Position numbers and translations under genes: made by a program. Of a DNA stretch of 64,000 nt, positions 1-12,062 are shown piece by piece (the first letter of the stretch is position 1; the number at the start of each line of letters is the position of its first letter). The notes under the pieces are model-generated. The model was not told where the DNA came from and did not search any database. It saw only the letters and a list, made by a program, of their open reading frames with translations. This stretch comes from Dentipellis sp. KUC8613 (Eukaryota > Basidiomycota > Agaricomycetes > Russulales > Hericiaceae), in assembly GCA_002286715.1 (NCBI GenBank), contig NSJX01000005.1:935959-999958 (forward strand). Reading direction: 5' to 3'.

Positions 1-487
1 ACCATGCAGGTATACTACTCTGTTCCTGCCTCATATATATCCGATGTTGTCCTTCGCTGCATGTAAACGTTCGCACATCCCCTGATCGTCTATCCCGATC
101 TCCGAGCACGCCGATCGACCCACCCGCCGCGTTCTCCGCGACGAGCGGAAGCAAATCGACTGTTCTCGACCGGGCTCGCGCACGCATTAGGACTGCACCC
201 CGCCAATCGTCCCAGTCCAGGACAACACTACCCCGTATCTGACCGCACTGTGACCACATGTGATAGGTAGGCACTACGCTGGTGCACTGCAAACGGACGA
301 TCCACGCAGCCCACGACGACCCTGCAGCTGCGCATTGCGCATTGCGCCGATCGCACTGATCGCTCGCCTTTTTCACGTTGTTACTAACCTGCATTCCGCT
401 GATGCTTAAATACAAACGGGGCGTCGCGCGCAGCAGTCTGCTGTTTACCTTTTCCTCCCTCAAGTACGACATCGGACGGCCCTGACC
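1..487. other. Upstream region, no gene seen
   Basis: No convincing coding exon is seen. This is probably the promoter of the oxidoreductase that begins at 488, plus the tail of whatever lies to the left of the window. Confidence 0.5.
406..412 (+). promoter_or_regulatory. TATA-like box of the Gfo/Idh/MocA gene
   Basis: The sequence TTAAATA lies about 75 bases before the chosen start codon at 488. A CT-rich stretch (TTTTCCTCCCTC) follows closer to the ATG. The spacing fits a fungal core promoter. The role is inferred from position only. Confidence 0.35.
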
Positions 488-2128
488 ATGATTGGCCTCT
501 TCAAGCGCATATACCATGTAAGTGCATTCGCCCCTCTTCCTACCGTCTTTGAGGCGTTCGAACACTACTGCGGCATAAACAGGAATTCCACCCGCCCGCG
601 CCCGCAGCGCCGTCCGAGTCCTCCCCGCCTCTGAGAATCGGCGTGCTCGGCGCCGCGAACATCGCCGCCATGGCGATCATGCGGCCGGCGCAGAGCCATC
701 CGGACGTAGTGGTTCACGCGATCGCCGCGCGCGACCAGGCGCGTGCGGATGCGTTTGCGAGCAAGTGGGGCGTGGCGAGGGCGTATGGGGGCGAGGGGGC
801 GTATCAGAGTGCGTCGGTCCTTTGCTCTCTGCGTGTGTTGGAAGCTGTGGATTAACAAGGCGCGGGGATCGGGCAGAGCTTTTGGATGATCCTGAGATCG
901 ATGTTGTCTATAATCCGGTGAGTGTTGATATCGAGCAGGGACATATATGCGTTGATAATTCGTGTATGTATTAGCTTCCGAATGCCTTGCACTACGAGTG
1001 GACGATGAGGGCGCTGGCTGCTGGGAAGCACGTCCTGCTGGAGAAGCCCAGCGCGGACACGTCGGACGAGACACGGAAGATGTTCGCGTTTGCAGAGCAG
1101 AAAGGACTTGTCCTGCTCGAAGCGTTCCATTACGCGTGAGCTCTCTCCCTTCCATCGGCTGATCTACAAGGAACTGAAAGAACATAGCTTCCATCCCGCC
1201 TTTCAGCGCGCAAAAGCAATTTTAGACAGCGGAGAGCTCGGCGACATCCAGAGCATGGAAGTCAGCCTGGCAGTCCCTGCAGGCGCCCTCAAGGACTCCG
1301 ATATCCGGTTCAAGTACGAGTTGGGCGGCGGTTCGGTGATGGACATGGGCTGTTCGTGATGCATTCATATCCTACACAGATCCAACTACGACAGGTTGAC
1401 TGAAAATTCTCCTTCATAGGCTATTGCTTGTCCATCGCGCGCGACCTCGCGCATGCCGCACCCGTCAAAGTCCTCAGCGCCAGCGCCGAAACGTCCTCCG
1501 CGTTCCCCAAGATCGACATCGGCACTACCGCGACGCTCGCGTTCCCGAAGCGCGAAAGCGCCGCCGAACCTCCCGCCGGCTCGGACGCGCAGACCTTCCC
1601 GGCGACCCTGCAGAGCCACTTCCGCCTCCCGCCCCGCCTGGGCTTCATCCCAGCGATGATCCAGGCGCATGTGAAGGTGACATGCGAGCGCGGGGAGCTG
1701 TTCTATTATAACTTCGCGTGGCCGTCGTTTTACCACTATATCTCGGTGAAGAAGACGGATGGGCAGGGCAGGACGGTCGAGTCGCGGACGGAGAAGTGCT
1801 ACGGAGAGGGGGAGAAGTATGGGTGGTCTACGTGCGTATTCCGATCGAGCTTTTGTGCGGGATTTATGCTGACGATGGATGATGTTGTGGGATGTGGGAT
1901 GCTAGGTATCGCTTCCAGCTGGAAGCTTTTGTGGATAAGGTGCGGGGTCGGACGCCTCAGCATTGGTATAGCCCATCGGACTCTATCACTAATATAGAGT
2001 GGATTGAACGCATATATGAAGCGGTCAGTGTACTTATCAGGTTTTTTTGTTGGCAATGAGCTGAGACGTCTGCCCAGACTGACCTTGGACCGCGGCCTGC
2101 GTCGACTGCGCAAGTTTTTGGTGCTTAA
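488..2128 (+). CDS. Gfo/Idh/MocA-family NAD(P)-dependent oxidoreductase
   Basis: Likely a cytosolic sugar or dihydrodiol dehydrogenase of the D-xylose 1-dehydrogenase/trans-dihydrodiol dehydrogenase group. The spliced protein is about 390 residues, the family length. After a 10-codon first exon (488-517) the Rossmann segment reads RIGVLGAANIA, with the glycine/alanine dinucleotide-binding motif. Further exons give LLDDPEIDVVYNPLPN, then GKHVLLEKP, whose Lys belongs to the family EKP signature and acts in catalysis. Next come EAFHYAFHPAFQ and GGGSVMDMGCY, the usual substrate-domain pattern. The last exon (2078-2128) ends in GPRPAS...VFGA. Inferred introns begin near 518, 809, 919, 1137, 1349, 1830 and 2025, all GT-AG. 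The family is secure; the substrate cannot be told from sequence. Confidence 0.88.
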
Positions 2129-2550
2129 TTCAGCAAAGATGGATATATTCATGTCTCATTTGCGTACAAATAAAGTCACTCGACGCTGGATACTATGCCA
2201 CGATATAATGTAATATGGGCCGGATATTTGGATTGATCAGTGGTAGCCACTGGCAAGTCTTTGGATCTCGTAGATGGACAAGGCATCGACGGCCGAAATC
2301 CCGACCGTGGTCTGATACACGGGTCCTAAGAAGTATACAGGGTTGAAGCGAAGGCCCTCCTGATGTGCGATTTATTCGTGACAACCTTATCCATCATTAC
2401 TAGCCTTTTCATGTGCATTGAAACATAGACACACTATTTGGCGCTATTTGTTCCCATCGCAATCAACGCGGCGTTCAACTTGCGCTTTGTAATGGCCAAG
2501 CATGAGTACCGCTTTGTCATCTCCAGATACCCTGTTATCCTCCATCCACC
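2129..2550. other. Intergenic region between oxidoreductase and Erv1-like gene
   Basis: It contains only short ORFs without splice or family support. It probably holds the 3' end of the left gene and the promoter of the right gene. Confidence 0.5.
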
Positions 2551-3111
2551 ATGAGCAAGGAGAAGAGCACACCAGCTGGTAACAACGCGCCCCTTCCACC
2601 GGGCATGGTCCTCGGCCCTGACGGCAAGCCCTGCAAAATATGCACCGCGTTCCGCCACTGGACGCCCGCACCCGCCTCGGCCTCAACAACCTCGCGCGCC
2701 GCCGGCGCCGCCTCGCTCTCCGCGGCCGCCCTAGGCACTGCAGCCGCCACTGAGCCGCCAGCCAGGCCGGCAGACTGCCCTCCGGACGTCGAACAGCTCG
2801 GGCGCGCGACCTGGACGTTCCTGCACACGACGGCGGCGTACTACCCCGAGAAGCCGACGACGCGCCAGCGCGCGAACATGCTCTCGCTCCTGCACGCGCT
2901 GCCCGTGCTGTACCCGTGCTCGCACTGCGCGACGCACCTCGGCGCGGAGATGGAGCGGCACCCGCCGGACGTCAGTTCGCGGAAGGGCCTCAGCTGGTGG
3001 CTTTGCGAGCGGCACAATGAGGTGAATGAGAGGCTGGGGAAGGAGCGGTTCGATTGTGCGAAGACGGATGAGCGGTGGAAGGACGGGCCGAAGGACGGGA
3101 GCTGCGATTAG
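2551..3111 (+). CDS. ERV1: Erv1/ALR-type FAD-linked sulfhydryl oxidase
   Basis: This intron-less gene encodes 186 residues. Erv1 works in the mitochondrial intermembrane space, re-oxidising Mia40 during disulfide relay import. An N-terminal shuttle-type CKIC pair (about residue 30) precedes a flexible Ala/Ser/Pro-rich linker. The catalytic ERV/ALR helical domain then starts at CPPDVEQLGRATWTFLHTTA. It carries the active-site CxxC as YPCSHC and the FAD-binding HNEVNERLGKERFDC, and ends in ERWKDG. Both redox Cys pairs and the structural Cys are present, so the enzyme looks intact. The start is the first ATG of an open frame that includes the shuttle Cys pair. Erv2-type ER oxidases lack that N-terminal CxxC layout, so Erv1 is preferred. 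Confidence 0.92.
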   Translation: MSKEKSTPAGNNAPLPPGMVLGPDGKPCKICTAFRHWTPAPASASTTSRAAGAASLSAAALGTAAATEPPARPADCPPDVEQLGRATWTFLHTTAAYYPEKPTTRQRANMLSLLHALPVLYPCSHCATHLGAEMERHPPDVSSRKGLSWWLCERHNEVNERLGKERFDCAKTDERWKDGPKDGSCD

Positions 3112-3586
3112 AGATGGTACGTGCTGGTATCGTGTGCCGGGAGAGCTCGATGGATTCACCGACGCGTTTTAGTCACGAACATTCTTCCGCATCGCGCATA
3201 TCACTTATTAGATGTATATCCCAACTCACTCATACTTAGACTGACAAGTTTTAGGTGTCCCAACCCATCTTTACTAGCATTTCACCATTTAAAAATCCGG
3301 CGTGTGAGAAGACATACCGGGCATTCATATTCATCCTTGCACCTCAATCACTAGTAATCTTAGAACTGATATGGCTCTCAAGCTACTAAACATGGAGCAG
3401 ATGCGCAGGAATCGCTGATTTATCGATCACTCTGGGCACCAAGCCTCTCACTCACGGCACCAACATACCGTCTTCAACGAAAGCACGAAAGCCATATATC
3501 TATCGCACTTGCGGCTTAACACATAGCACAAAATCGAGAGCAGCAAGCGACGCAAAACAAGAACCCCCAAGCTGGATGCCTAAGCG
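3112..3586. other. Convergent 3' intergenic region
   Basis: This lies between the ends of the Erv1-like gene (+) and the oxylipin synthase gene (-). It is relatively AT-rich, as expected for facing 3' untranslated regions. No gene is seen. Confidence 0.5.
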
Positions 3587-6500
3587 CTAAGCACCATTGA
3601 CAACGACCACCGGCGTATCATACTACCACACCGAACCGACATCAGGTTCCACACTTCGCCAAAGAGGAAAAAAAATCGACGTACCTGCAGAACCATCGTC
3701 GTAGGCCACGCCGTCGGCAGCTGGTCCTGGCCGAGGTACTCCCAGCGCTGGGTGTTCTCCGCCTGCGTCTTGTACCTAGACAGAGCACGGACGAAGGTCA
3801 GCATACCGCTATGAAGCAGACACGGATGAGGCGCGCACCGCTTCAGGGTGCCCGACAGGCCGGGCGCGCGGCGCAGATTGGGCTGCTCGAAGACGGCGAC
3901 GAGCACCTGGTTGATGATCTGCACAAGCAAGGGCGTGAGCGTGTTTTTCGGGGAATATATCCATAAACAGTCGACATACCTTCGTGGCGAGCTCGGGCCC
4001 GAGACATCTAATGGGTGGCCATGGTCAGTGAAACCAGTTCAGAGATATGCTTCGAAGAAAAAGCGTACCTTGCTACACCGTCACCAGTCAGATACCTCTC
4101 CTTGGGCTCCCGGGTCGTTGAGACGTCTGAAGGCTTGGGGAACACATCCGCCTATTCATATGTTTAGTTCTTACTCAAAGAGATACGATGGGTGCGACCA
4201 AACGTACGTCCTGACTCGCGCTGGCAATATCGGCAAAGACGCGCGTGCCCCTCTTCACCGAGAGGCTGCCGATCGTCTGGTCCTCCAAAGACTCGCCTAT
4301 GAATGAAATGCATAAGATGAACACACCAGGATTTATCAGCACAACTCACGGTATACACCTCGGAACGGCGGGTCGATTCCTAATACGCTCTGTCAACAAG
4401 ACTATCCAGGCCGACACAACAAATAGAACCACGCACTCAAAGCCTCATACACATACCCCGACAACTTGTCCGCATTCTTCTTATCCGCGAGGTCCACGCC
4501 CTTCTGGTCCACATAGTAGTTCACCACATTCACGAGACCTGCGCAGCAAGACATCAGCCTCCGGGCAGCACAGACGGGTCCGCCGGCACGCACACTGCGA
4601 AAACTCGACCGTCGCGCCGATCAGCAGCGCCAGGATGTTGTTCGCGACCTCGTCCGCGGTGCCGCCGCGCGCGAAGAGCGTCTCGACGAACGGCGCGCGG
4701 TAGGCCTTCTTCTGCTTCGACGAGAGGAAGAGGTTCTGCAGCGTGCCCATCCACGCTGCGATCGACATCTATCATATCATTCGCCCGTCAGCACGTGTCG
4801 TACTAGTCGAAGGGGGGTGGACGGATACGCACGCGTCCGCCGGCGTTCATGACGAGCGTCGCCTTGATGTGGAACTTGAGGTCCTTGATGTGCTCTTTCA
4901 CTCTGTCCTCGAGGTGCATCGCCTTCGCGGGGTCCGCGTCGAGGAAGAAGTACCTGCGAGAGATGAGTACATGCTTCGCTGGCAAGAAAGATAACAGTGT
5001 GGACTCACGAGTAGCAATCCGCCAACATATCATAGAGCTGCGCCTCCGTATACACGCCCGACGAGTCCTTATCCGTCTTCAACGACAGGCCCGCCTACAT
5101 TACATTCCACCATCCAAATGAAAATCAGCTCGGCTCTACTCTCAAGAAAAGAATCGGCACGCACAAGCTCAGTCGCGACCCAATGCAGCGGCAGATAGCG
5201 CAGCACATCGCGCACGATATCCACATTCTTCGTACCCTTGTCCGCGAGGGTATACGACTTTTCCGCGACCAGCGCACGCGTCTTGTCGTAGAAGTACTGC
5301 GCGATCTTGTCCTCCGCCTCGGGCGTCGCCGCCAGCACGCGCAGCACCTCGCGCTGCTCGCGCTCGCCGCGCTCCACGTCCTCCGCCGCGATGAAGAACC
5401 TGCGCATCACATCATGAGCCTCCGCCACACAACAGGTCCAAAACCCCCCAAAGCCAAATCGAAAGCACGTACCCATCCCCGTCCACAACGCCCTTCGTCT
5501 TGGCCCAATACGGCGCCCTGAAGCCCTTGCCCTTGAGCACCTGCTCCACCTCGCCATAGCTCCTCGCCACCGCCACCGCGCCGGGGTCCGTAGGGCGCAC
5601 ATACTCATACTGCGCCTCCGCCCCCAGCTCCGCGAGGAACCCGCGCATCGCGCCGGGCGTCTGCAGCGGGAACCACGTGTACGTGCTGCGGGGCGTGAAC
5701 TCGCCGGGGAGCGTGCGCAGCAGCAGCCGCCCGAGCATGCTCCCGTTGCCCGGGCCCGACACGTCGCGCTGGCAGTCTGCGAAGCCCCACGCGGTCAGGT
5801 TGAACGGCGTGAAGTCGGCCGTGAAGAAGCGGTCGCCGCGCGTGAGCGCGATGGCGTCGCTGAGGATCGCGCGGCTGATGGTGTAGCCTGGGTAGGGGCG
5901 GGCGTGTGAGTTGGGCGTTTGGGAGGGAAAGGAAAGGGGTGTACCTGGGCAGAGGCCTGCGCCCTCGACGAGCGGCTTTGCTTCTTCGGCCTGCAGGCCG
6001 ACGTAGAGCTCCAGGTTCTCGATGTCGCCGTACAGTCTCTCAGCGGCTTCAGCGATCTCGGGATCTGGGTTCCACTCTTTGAAGCTAGCATACGCTATGT
6101 AAAGTCGACAGTCAGTCATGGAAGATTGACATTTCTCGGCGTTGACTCACGCTTGAGACCGATGAACTACGGGCAAGACAGCATATATCAGCATATATTT
6201 ACAAAAAGGCTTGAAAGGGACATTGTCATACCTTCCTGAACTCATTCAGCGAGCACACGCCCCACCGGCGGTTGGACTCGATGCCCATAATCTCATGGAG
6301 CCGCATGACATGCGGCGTGCCCCTCGCCTTGAATGCCGACGCAGGATGCTCCGTGCTGCACGAACAATCGTCAAAACAGGCCTGTCAAGCGCGAACTCCG
6401 TGGAGGTACGACGTACGCATTCTTGATAATCGAGGCAAGCTCCTCGTCCTTGAACGTGTTGTCCTCCTGTCGCTGCATCCTGGACGAGTTGCATGTAAGC

Positions 6501-8506
6501 ATGGGATGATTCGCACGTGGAGGCGGTGACTGCAGACGTACCCGCCGAATGTCCAGTGCGTCACCTCGGGCTCTTCGGCTTGCAGTTTCTTCGCCGCCAT
6601 CATGAAGTCCTGGACTGTCACCTTTTATATGCACATTACCATCAGCGCTGCATCTCAAGGCTGAGAGAATGCAGGCGTACCTGGTCAAGCGGCTTATCTT
6701 TGAAGATGGTGCCCAGCAATTTTGTGACCCATTCCTCGTCTTCGACGGATGTGGTTGCATGCCAGCGGTACAAGCAATTGAACTGTGTTCAATATATGAT
6801 GTCAATCCAGCTTTAGGATGTGACGCAAGAGACGACTCACCTCGACACTGCAAACATTCCCCCGCCCACGTTCAAACAGCGAATGATCCTCCTGCCTGAT
6901 TTCCTACAACCCAAGCCCAGTCATTCCTTCACCCAATTCCGCCGCCCAACGCAGGCGCAGGTAAGCACTCACCCCGAACGGATTCAAGCTCCACGAGCTC
7001 CCCTGCCTCGGCAGCCCGAGGATGCTCCCGAAATAATCCGAGAACACGATGCCGCCGAACCACCCACAGTTGACCAAGCGCGCCGTCTGGAAGATCTCCT
7101 CCTCCTGCTGGACGATCTTCTGCGCGCGCTGCGGGTCCGACGCGGGGATGCTGTCTGGGTCCTGCCATTTCTTCTGCTCGTTGATCTCGAGGAGCTTGCT
7201 CGCGATGTACTGCAATTCCCAGCCAATTAGCTTGAGATAACAGGCTAGGCGGTGCGTGAGACGAGACGCACGTTGTGGTTGCGGTTGAAGCAGACGAGCA
7301 GGACGCAGACGGCCGGCGGGAGCAGGAGCAGCCGGTCCTCTGCGAAGGTGTCGGGGTAGAGCAGCCCGCGCCCGTCGCGCACCCGGATCTTGTCCAAGGC
7401 TTCTTCGTTGTGGCCGTACAGCGGGGCGAGATCGACGTAGGACGACGTCTCGTTGATGCTCACGTCCTTGTGGGACGTCCGGAACACCCTGTTGTATGCG
7501 TGAGATTTGGGATGTAAATGTTGGAGAAATGTGTTTACGTGTGGATAACGAGGGCGGCGAAAGAGAACATCATACTCGACAGCCCTCCGGGATGTTTTAC
7601 GAACTAACAAGCCGATTACGCGTGAATACCCGGATATATGCGCAAAAAGTTCGCAATGCCATACCTGATCACGCTTCAACAACGTATCAAAGACGAGTCC
7701 AGAGTCAGGGAGCATGTTCTGAGGAAGCGGGTGCTGCTGCTGCACACTGCGCGCATAGGGCGTGCCAGCCTTGCCCATGTTCGGGTCCGAGATGTTGTTG
7801 AAGGACCCATCGGCCTTCCGGTACTTGTATTCGTCGCCGAGATAAGTTGGGGGTGGATGCGAAAGGTCGTTATACACTTCAGAATAAACAAATGAGCGTG
7901 TGAGTACAGCGATGACGTCACGAGGACAGGAAAAGAACGCACGCATTTCGATGACGCTGTTTTGTACTCTGTTTTGAATGCTGCCAGGAGGCATGTTAGA
8001 CAATATCGTGAGGATATGCTCAAGCTGTATCGCGGTTCATTCGCGTCAATTTCACCAAGAAAAACAAAAGCGAATGAACGTACAAGCATTTTGCGGTCAT
8101 CGAGCGCATTGACGTTCTTGATGGCATCGAGAACCGCCGCCTATGACATAACTCAAGTCAAAAACGAGCCAACAAGACGCATATAGCAGCACTCACGAGC
8201 GTAGAAGGCTCGTAATAGGCGTGGGTCCCCTTCTTGACCTACGACCAAGCAAATGAATGACCACTGAAAGTGAGGATCCCGAGGAGGCATACCTGTTCCC
8301 GGAAGTCCTTCAGAATCTTTGGCAAGCCCTCGTTCGCGCTCGCTGCCTGCTCGGGCTCTGACACTGCGCCATTTGCCGTCGGTGCATTGAAGGTCTGTAT
8401 ATTAGGTTGTATCAGCACATGTCGTCGCTCACAAGTACGGTGTACGCACAGATGCACGGGTGAACAGCTTGGACTGTCTGCGGGAGGACGCGGTGGAGGA
8501 CGACAT
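3587..8506 (-). CDS. ppo: Linoleate diol synthase / psi-factor-producing oxygenase (haem dioxygenase-P450 fusion)
   Basis: A roughly 20-exon gene coding about 1,050-1,100 residues, the family length. Ppo enzymes oxygenate linoleic acid with an N-terminal haem peroxidase-like dioxygenase. The C-terminal P450-like half isomerises the hydroperoxide to diols or other oxylipins (fungal development signals, mushroom C8 volatiles). Exon 1 begins MSSSTASSRRQSKLF (ATG at 8506). Dioxygenase landmarks are MFSFAALVIHT, NETSSYVDLAPLYG, FNRNHN and FNCLYRWHATTS, which holds the catalytic Tyr and proximal haem His of the YxWH motif. The domain ends near RRWGVCSLNEFRKF. The P450 half has LELYVGLQAEEAKP, an I-helix-like EVANNILALLIGATVE, an ExxR as EALRIDPPFRG, and a haem-thiolate Cys in GDGVARCLGPELATK. 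The final exon ends DTPVVVVNGA. Both catalytic centres look intact. The exact product cannot be predicted. Confidence 0.9.
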
Positions 8507-9201
8507 GGAGGGCGGGAGTGCAGTCGACGAGCGAGTCCGTCGACGCTGATAAGGCAAGGGTGGCGGGCGACGTCAAATGAGGAAATGGAATGCATGGGAT
8601 TTTATTGGCGGGGGGCAATTGGTCGGGAGACAGGAATACCGTGAGGCAGGGCGGCGCAAGTCAGAGATGCATGGAAGTCGCCCGGACTCGGTGCGCATCT
8701 GCCATAACAAACGCTAATGCCTGTCATGGAAGCTCATTCCGGAATCGCGGGGATCCTGACACCACGAAAATAATGTCATGGGGGCACCCGCCTGTGTTCT
8801 CGGCCATCAGATTCGCGCACAACACGTCCTGCGACCGTGCTAAACGCGTACGAGCTATAAAGCATCGTTGAAAGCATGGTTCAGTAAGCTTGACACGCAG
8901 GAAGTTTTGCCATCATGCGACGGTGGAGTGGTATTTCTGAACGACGGCGTCCTAGACTAGCAAGCGCGAAGACTAAGAGCTCCAGGATTCACGGAGTCCG
9001 CTCGAAGGCCGAAGATGGTCACGACGTCGACAGTGATTCATTCCGAGACTGACAGCCAAGCGCCCGACATGCATGGAAGCAACACAATAAGCGCCCACAT
9101 CGATCGTCCTCGGCGGCGCCGGCTCGGCCGGCTGCGGGCTGAGTTCTCCCATTTTATTCGGAGTTCGTATCAGCCGCGCAAGCCGACTCTTGACTTTCAC
9201 T
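8507..9201. other. Upstream region of the oxylipin synthase, no gene seen
   Basis: No supported coding exon is present. A TATAAAG string at about 8851 points rightward but no gene follows it. It probably holds the promoter of the leftward gene. Confidence 0.4.
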
Positions 9202-10172
9202 AGCGAATGAATGACGAGGGTTCGGTCACTCACTCTACAATGCATGTTCTCTCCAAGCCCGTTCACATGAACATCAGCGCAGGAACTTCGTGTCATCCAG
9301 ATAAGCCCCTCTCTTAGCTGCTACGAGAATGTTGGTTGCTTTGCCGTGGTCTTGCGTGCTCAGATCGCGAATCCGAGATGACATTAACGATGCTTGAGGC
9401 AACCAGATACCTGTAGTAAGGAATAGCTGCTTCTCTCGCACCTCAGTTGCCAATTTGTGAAGCCTCAAGCATACCGTGTAAAGACACGCTGCAAGTGAGC
9501 GGTCTTTTGACTGGATGCCATGTTGTGAGTGACGAAGAATTATCTTTCACATCGACGAAACCCACTGACACTGTTCATTAGTATCAGCTTCTCTCAGTGT
9601 ATAGGCTCGAGAGATATAATCGTGCTACAATCTCTCGAGATCCACCAGGGAGAATAACACCTGCGCAGCAGCGAGTGACTTCCACCAGCGAATGAAGGAC
9701 GGCATTTCGGCCACTCGCAAGCCTTGTACTCCAGGTTCCCTCCAAACCCGTCTACATGAACACTAACTCCAGAACACTGCTTTACCCACAGTAAGCCCTT
9801 ATCTAAGCTGCTATGGGGATCCGGGTCCCTTTACGAGTGTCTTCCGCACTCAGCTTGCGAATCCGGAATGGCATCGTGGACATTTGAGGCAATCAGATAT
9901 CCAGTTGTACGATGTTGCAAGGAACGACGGCCATGGCCAGACAACCGCGGATCTCGACTGTCTCGTAACGTTGAGCTGCCAGCTTGCGAAGCTTCAAGCA
10001 TACCGAGGACACGCCGCCGGTCTCCCGATTAGGAAAATATTCTATTGTGAGTAACGGAGTGCTACCCGCCGCGCTGGATTGACAAGAAGTACTGGTTTTT
10101 TTCATTCACACCAACTATTGTCGACACATGAACTCGAGGGATATGACCGTGTTACATCCTCTCGCAATCTAC
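9202..10172. repeat. Decayed tandem duplication, two copies of about 0.45-0.5 kb
   Basis: Copy 1 spans about 9202-9643 and copy 2 about 9687-10172. Matching landmarks occur in the same order. They include AGCGAATGAA, a 'CCGT(T/C)(C/T)ACATGAACA' block, 'TAAGC(T)GCTA', 'GCGAATCCG(A/G)(G/A)ATG', 'GAGGCAA(C/T)CAGATA', 'CTTCAAGCATACCG', 'TTGTGAGT' and 'CTCGAG(A/G)GATAT'. The offset is 485 bases at the left end and about 527 at the right, so indels have accumulated. On the minus strand both copies translate to related but stop-containing peptides (LPQASLMSSRIRDLS versus LPQMSTMPFRIRKLS). A former gene or element is possible. Confidence 0.7.
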
Positions 10173-10630
10173 GTTTCGTGAGAGGCATTCTCTGATGCTA
10201 GATCACACACCCCTTGCAGCTGTCATACGATTGGCAACGAGCCGCGTGTTGCTCGTTTGGATCTGCACAATCGCTCTATCCTGCACTGATGACGAGGTAT
10301 GGTGAGAAACAACTTCGCATCCTGTTCAATCGTCTACGACTCCATCAGAACAGCATTGCTTTATCCGAGTAAAGGATCCATTCGATACTCACATAATATA
10401 GGGTACAAGCTCGTGCGGGATCACGTCGTCCTGAGAACGCCTACGTCGGTACGTCTTCCTCAATGACAGAAGTCAATCAAAGCAATCAAGGACTTCGGTT
10501 TACACGAGTCGGCGTACAGCATACGGAGTCAGTACGTGGTTCTTGACTCTCGTCTCACGACAGCATCTCGGACATCGTCGAATAAGAACCTCCGCATGTG
10601 AGTTCCCTGCTCCACTTCCTCTCTTCCTTC
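10173..10630. other. Upstream region of the multi-pass membrane gene
   Basis: No gene is seen. A stretch near 10,340-10,380 (CGTCTAC, GAACAGCATTGCTTTA) weakly resembles part of the tandem duplication to the left and may be a third, further decayed copy. Confidence 0.3.
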
Positions 10631-12062
10631 ATGACGTCCGACTTCTACAACCAGACCTGCACGTCCCTGCACGCCTTGAACAATGAGGTGTGCGTCATGA
10701 TGTCGAGCGAGTTCGAGCTGATGCGTCGGACCTGGGGCCAATTTCTATTCGAGGTTCTTTTCGGGGCGGGCTTGTATGGTGCGTCGTCTTGTCTTTTCGA
10801 GTTTTTGGATGTTGAGATGTGCACCTGATCAGGGATCAACTTGCTCCTCAGCAGTGCCACTGCCATAGTACTCCTGCGCACTGGGACCGGGATGGGGAAA
10901 AGCCTCGCATCCAAGCAGCTCCTCGTGACATTAGGGCTGATGTTGATCGTCGCGACGACAGTAAGTGTCTATCATCATCTGATAGGCTCTACTAACTAAT
11001 GCCTTTTCACTAGTACATCGTCGTCAGCGTTGTCGCGATGTTCAAACTACAGTATACCCCAGCTCACATCGCGCACATCACCATCTTCGCATCAAGCCTG
11101 GACATACCCCTCTGGGCCGAACGCACGCAGAATACGCTATTTCTGCTCCAAATACTTCTCGGAGATGCTGTCAACGTTCGTCGTTCGTTCTCTCCCTTAC
11201 ACCACAGTCGACCACTCAGCGGAGTGCAGATCTGGCGCTGCTATATACTATACGCGAAGAAGATCAAAGTGATCCTGTTTCCCATCTCCACCGCCCTCGT
11301 CGGCGCCGGTAAGTCCCACCTTGCCCTACGTACCACACCATTTCCACTAACCTCTCCGATCCCAGGCGTCGGCCTCTCCGCCAACCTCGGCTCCTTCGGC
11401 TCCGCCACCATGGTCAACTCCATCTGGGCCGGCCTCGCCGCCCTCAGCACGCTCTACTGCACCGGTGCGTCGCAGCGCATCCCTCCCGCTCCGAGTCAGA
11501 AGTGCACGCAGCATGCCGACCTTCTGCTTCTGCTTCTGCAGCTACCATCGCGCGCAAGATCTACACGGCGATGCGCGCCGCACAGCGCACCCGGGGCCTG
11601 TTCCCCGTGTTCCTGGTCCTCATCGAGACAGGCGCGGTCTTCACGCTCGTCCTCGTCGTCTACCTCGTCGCAACGCTGGCCAGCAACGCCAGCACATACG
11701 CGCAGGGCGCGCTGACTGCGATCATCGCGCAGCTGCCCGTACGTGCGCTCCTAGTACCCGACTCCCGACACGCTAGAAACACTTACGGCGAACGCGGGTG
11801 ATGACAGCCTCTCCTGCTTTGCGCGCTCATATTGCAGTTGAAGTTTTTCCAGGATGGCGAGGCGGTGCAGTATAGTGTGAGTGCCGAGGAGACGAGGACG
11901 GGCCCTGCAGCTGGTGGTGTGCGGCTGTGGGCTGCGTTCCGCCGCGTGTTCGCGCCTGCGAAAGATGCTGCGGGGGAGGGGACGGTGTCTACTTTCCGCG
12001 CGGCGGTGCGCGGGACGGATACTCGTACTGCGACGCGGATTAGTGTTGTCGATGTAGTGTGA
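10631..12062 (+). CDS. Multi-pass (about 7 helices) integral membrane protein of a basidiomycete-expanded type
   Basis: I recognise the general type (seven-helix hypothetical membrane proteins abundant in Agaricomycetes) but not a function. The first exon gives a short N-terminus with a possible glycosylation site (YNQT). Splicing then yields hydrophobic segments around GLYGINLLLSSATAIVLL, LLVTLGLMLIVATTYIV, FLLQILLGDAIWRCYILY, VILFPISTALVGAGVGL, TMVNSIWAGLAALSTLYC, GLFPVFLVLIETGAVFTL and GALTAIIAQLPLKFF. The 'GDAIWRCYILY' block is typical of the group. Inferred introns start near 10779, 10962, 11174, 11309, 11464 and 11739, all GT-AG. The last exon codes a hydrophilic, presumably cytosolic tail ending RISVVDVV. 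Receptor and transporter roles are both open. Confidence 0.75.
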
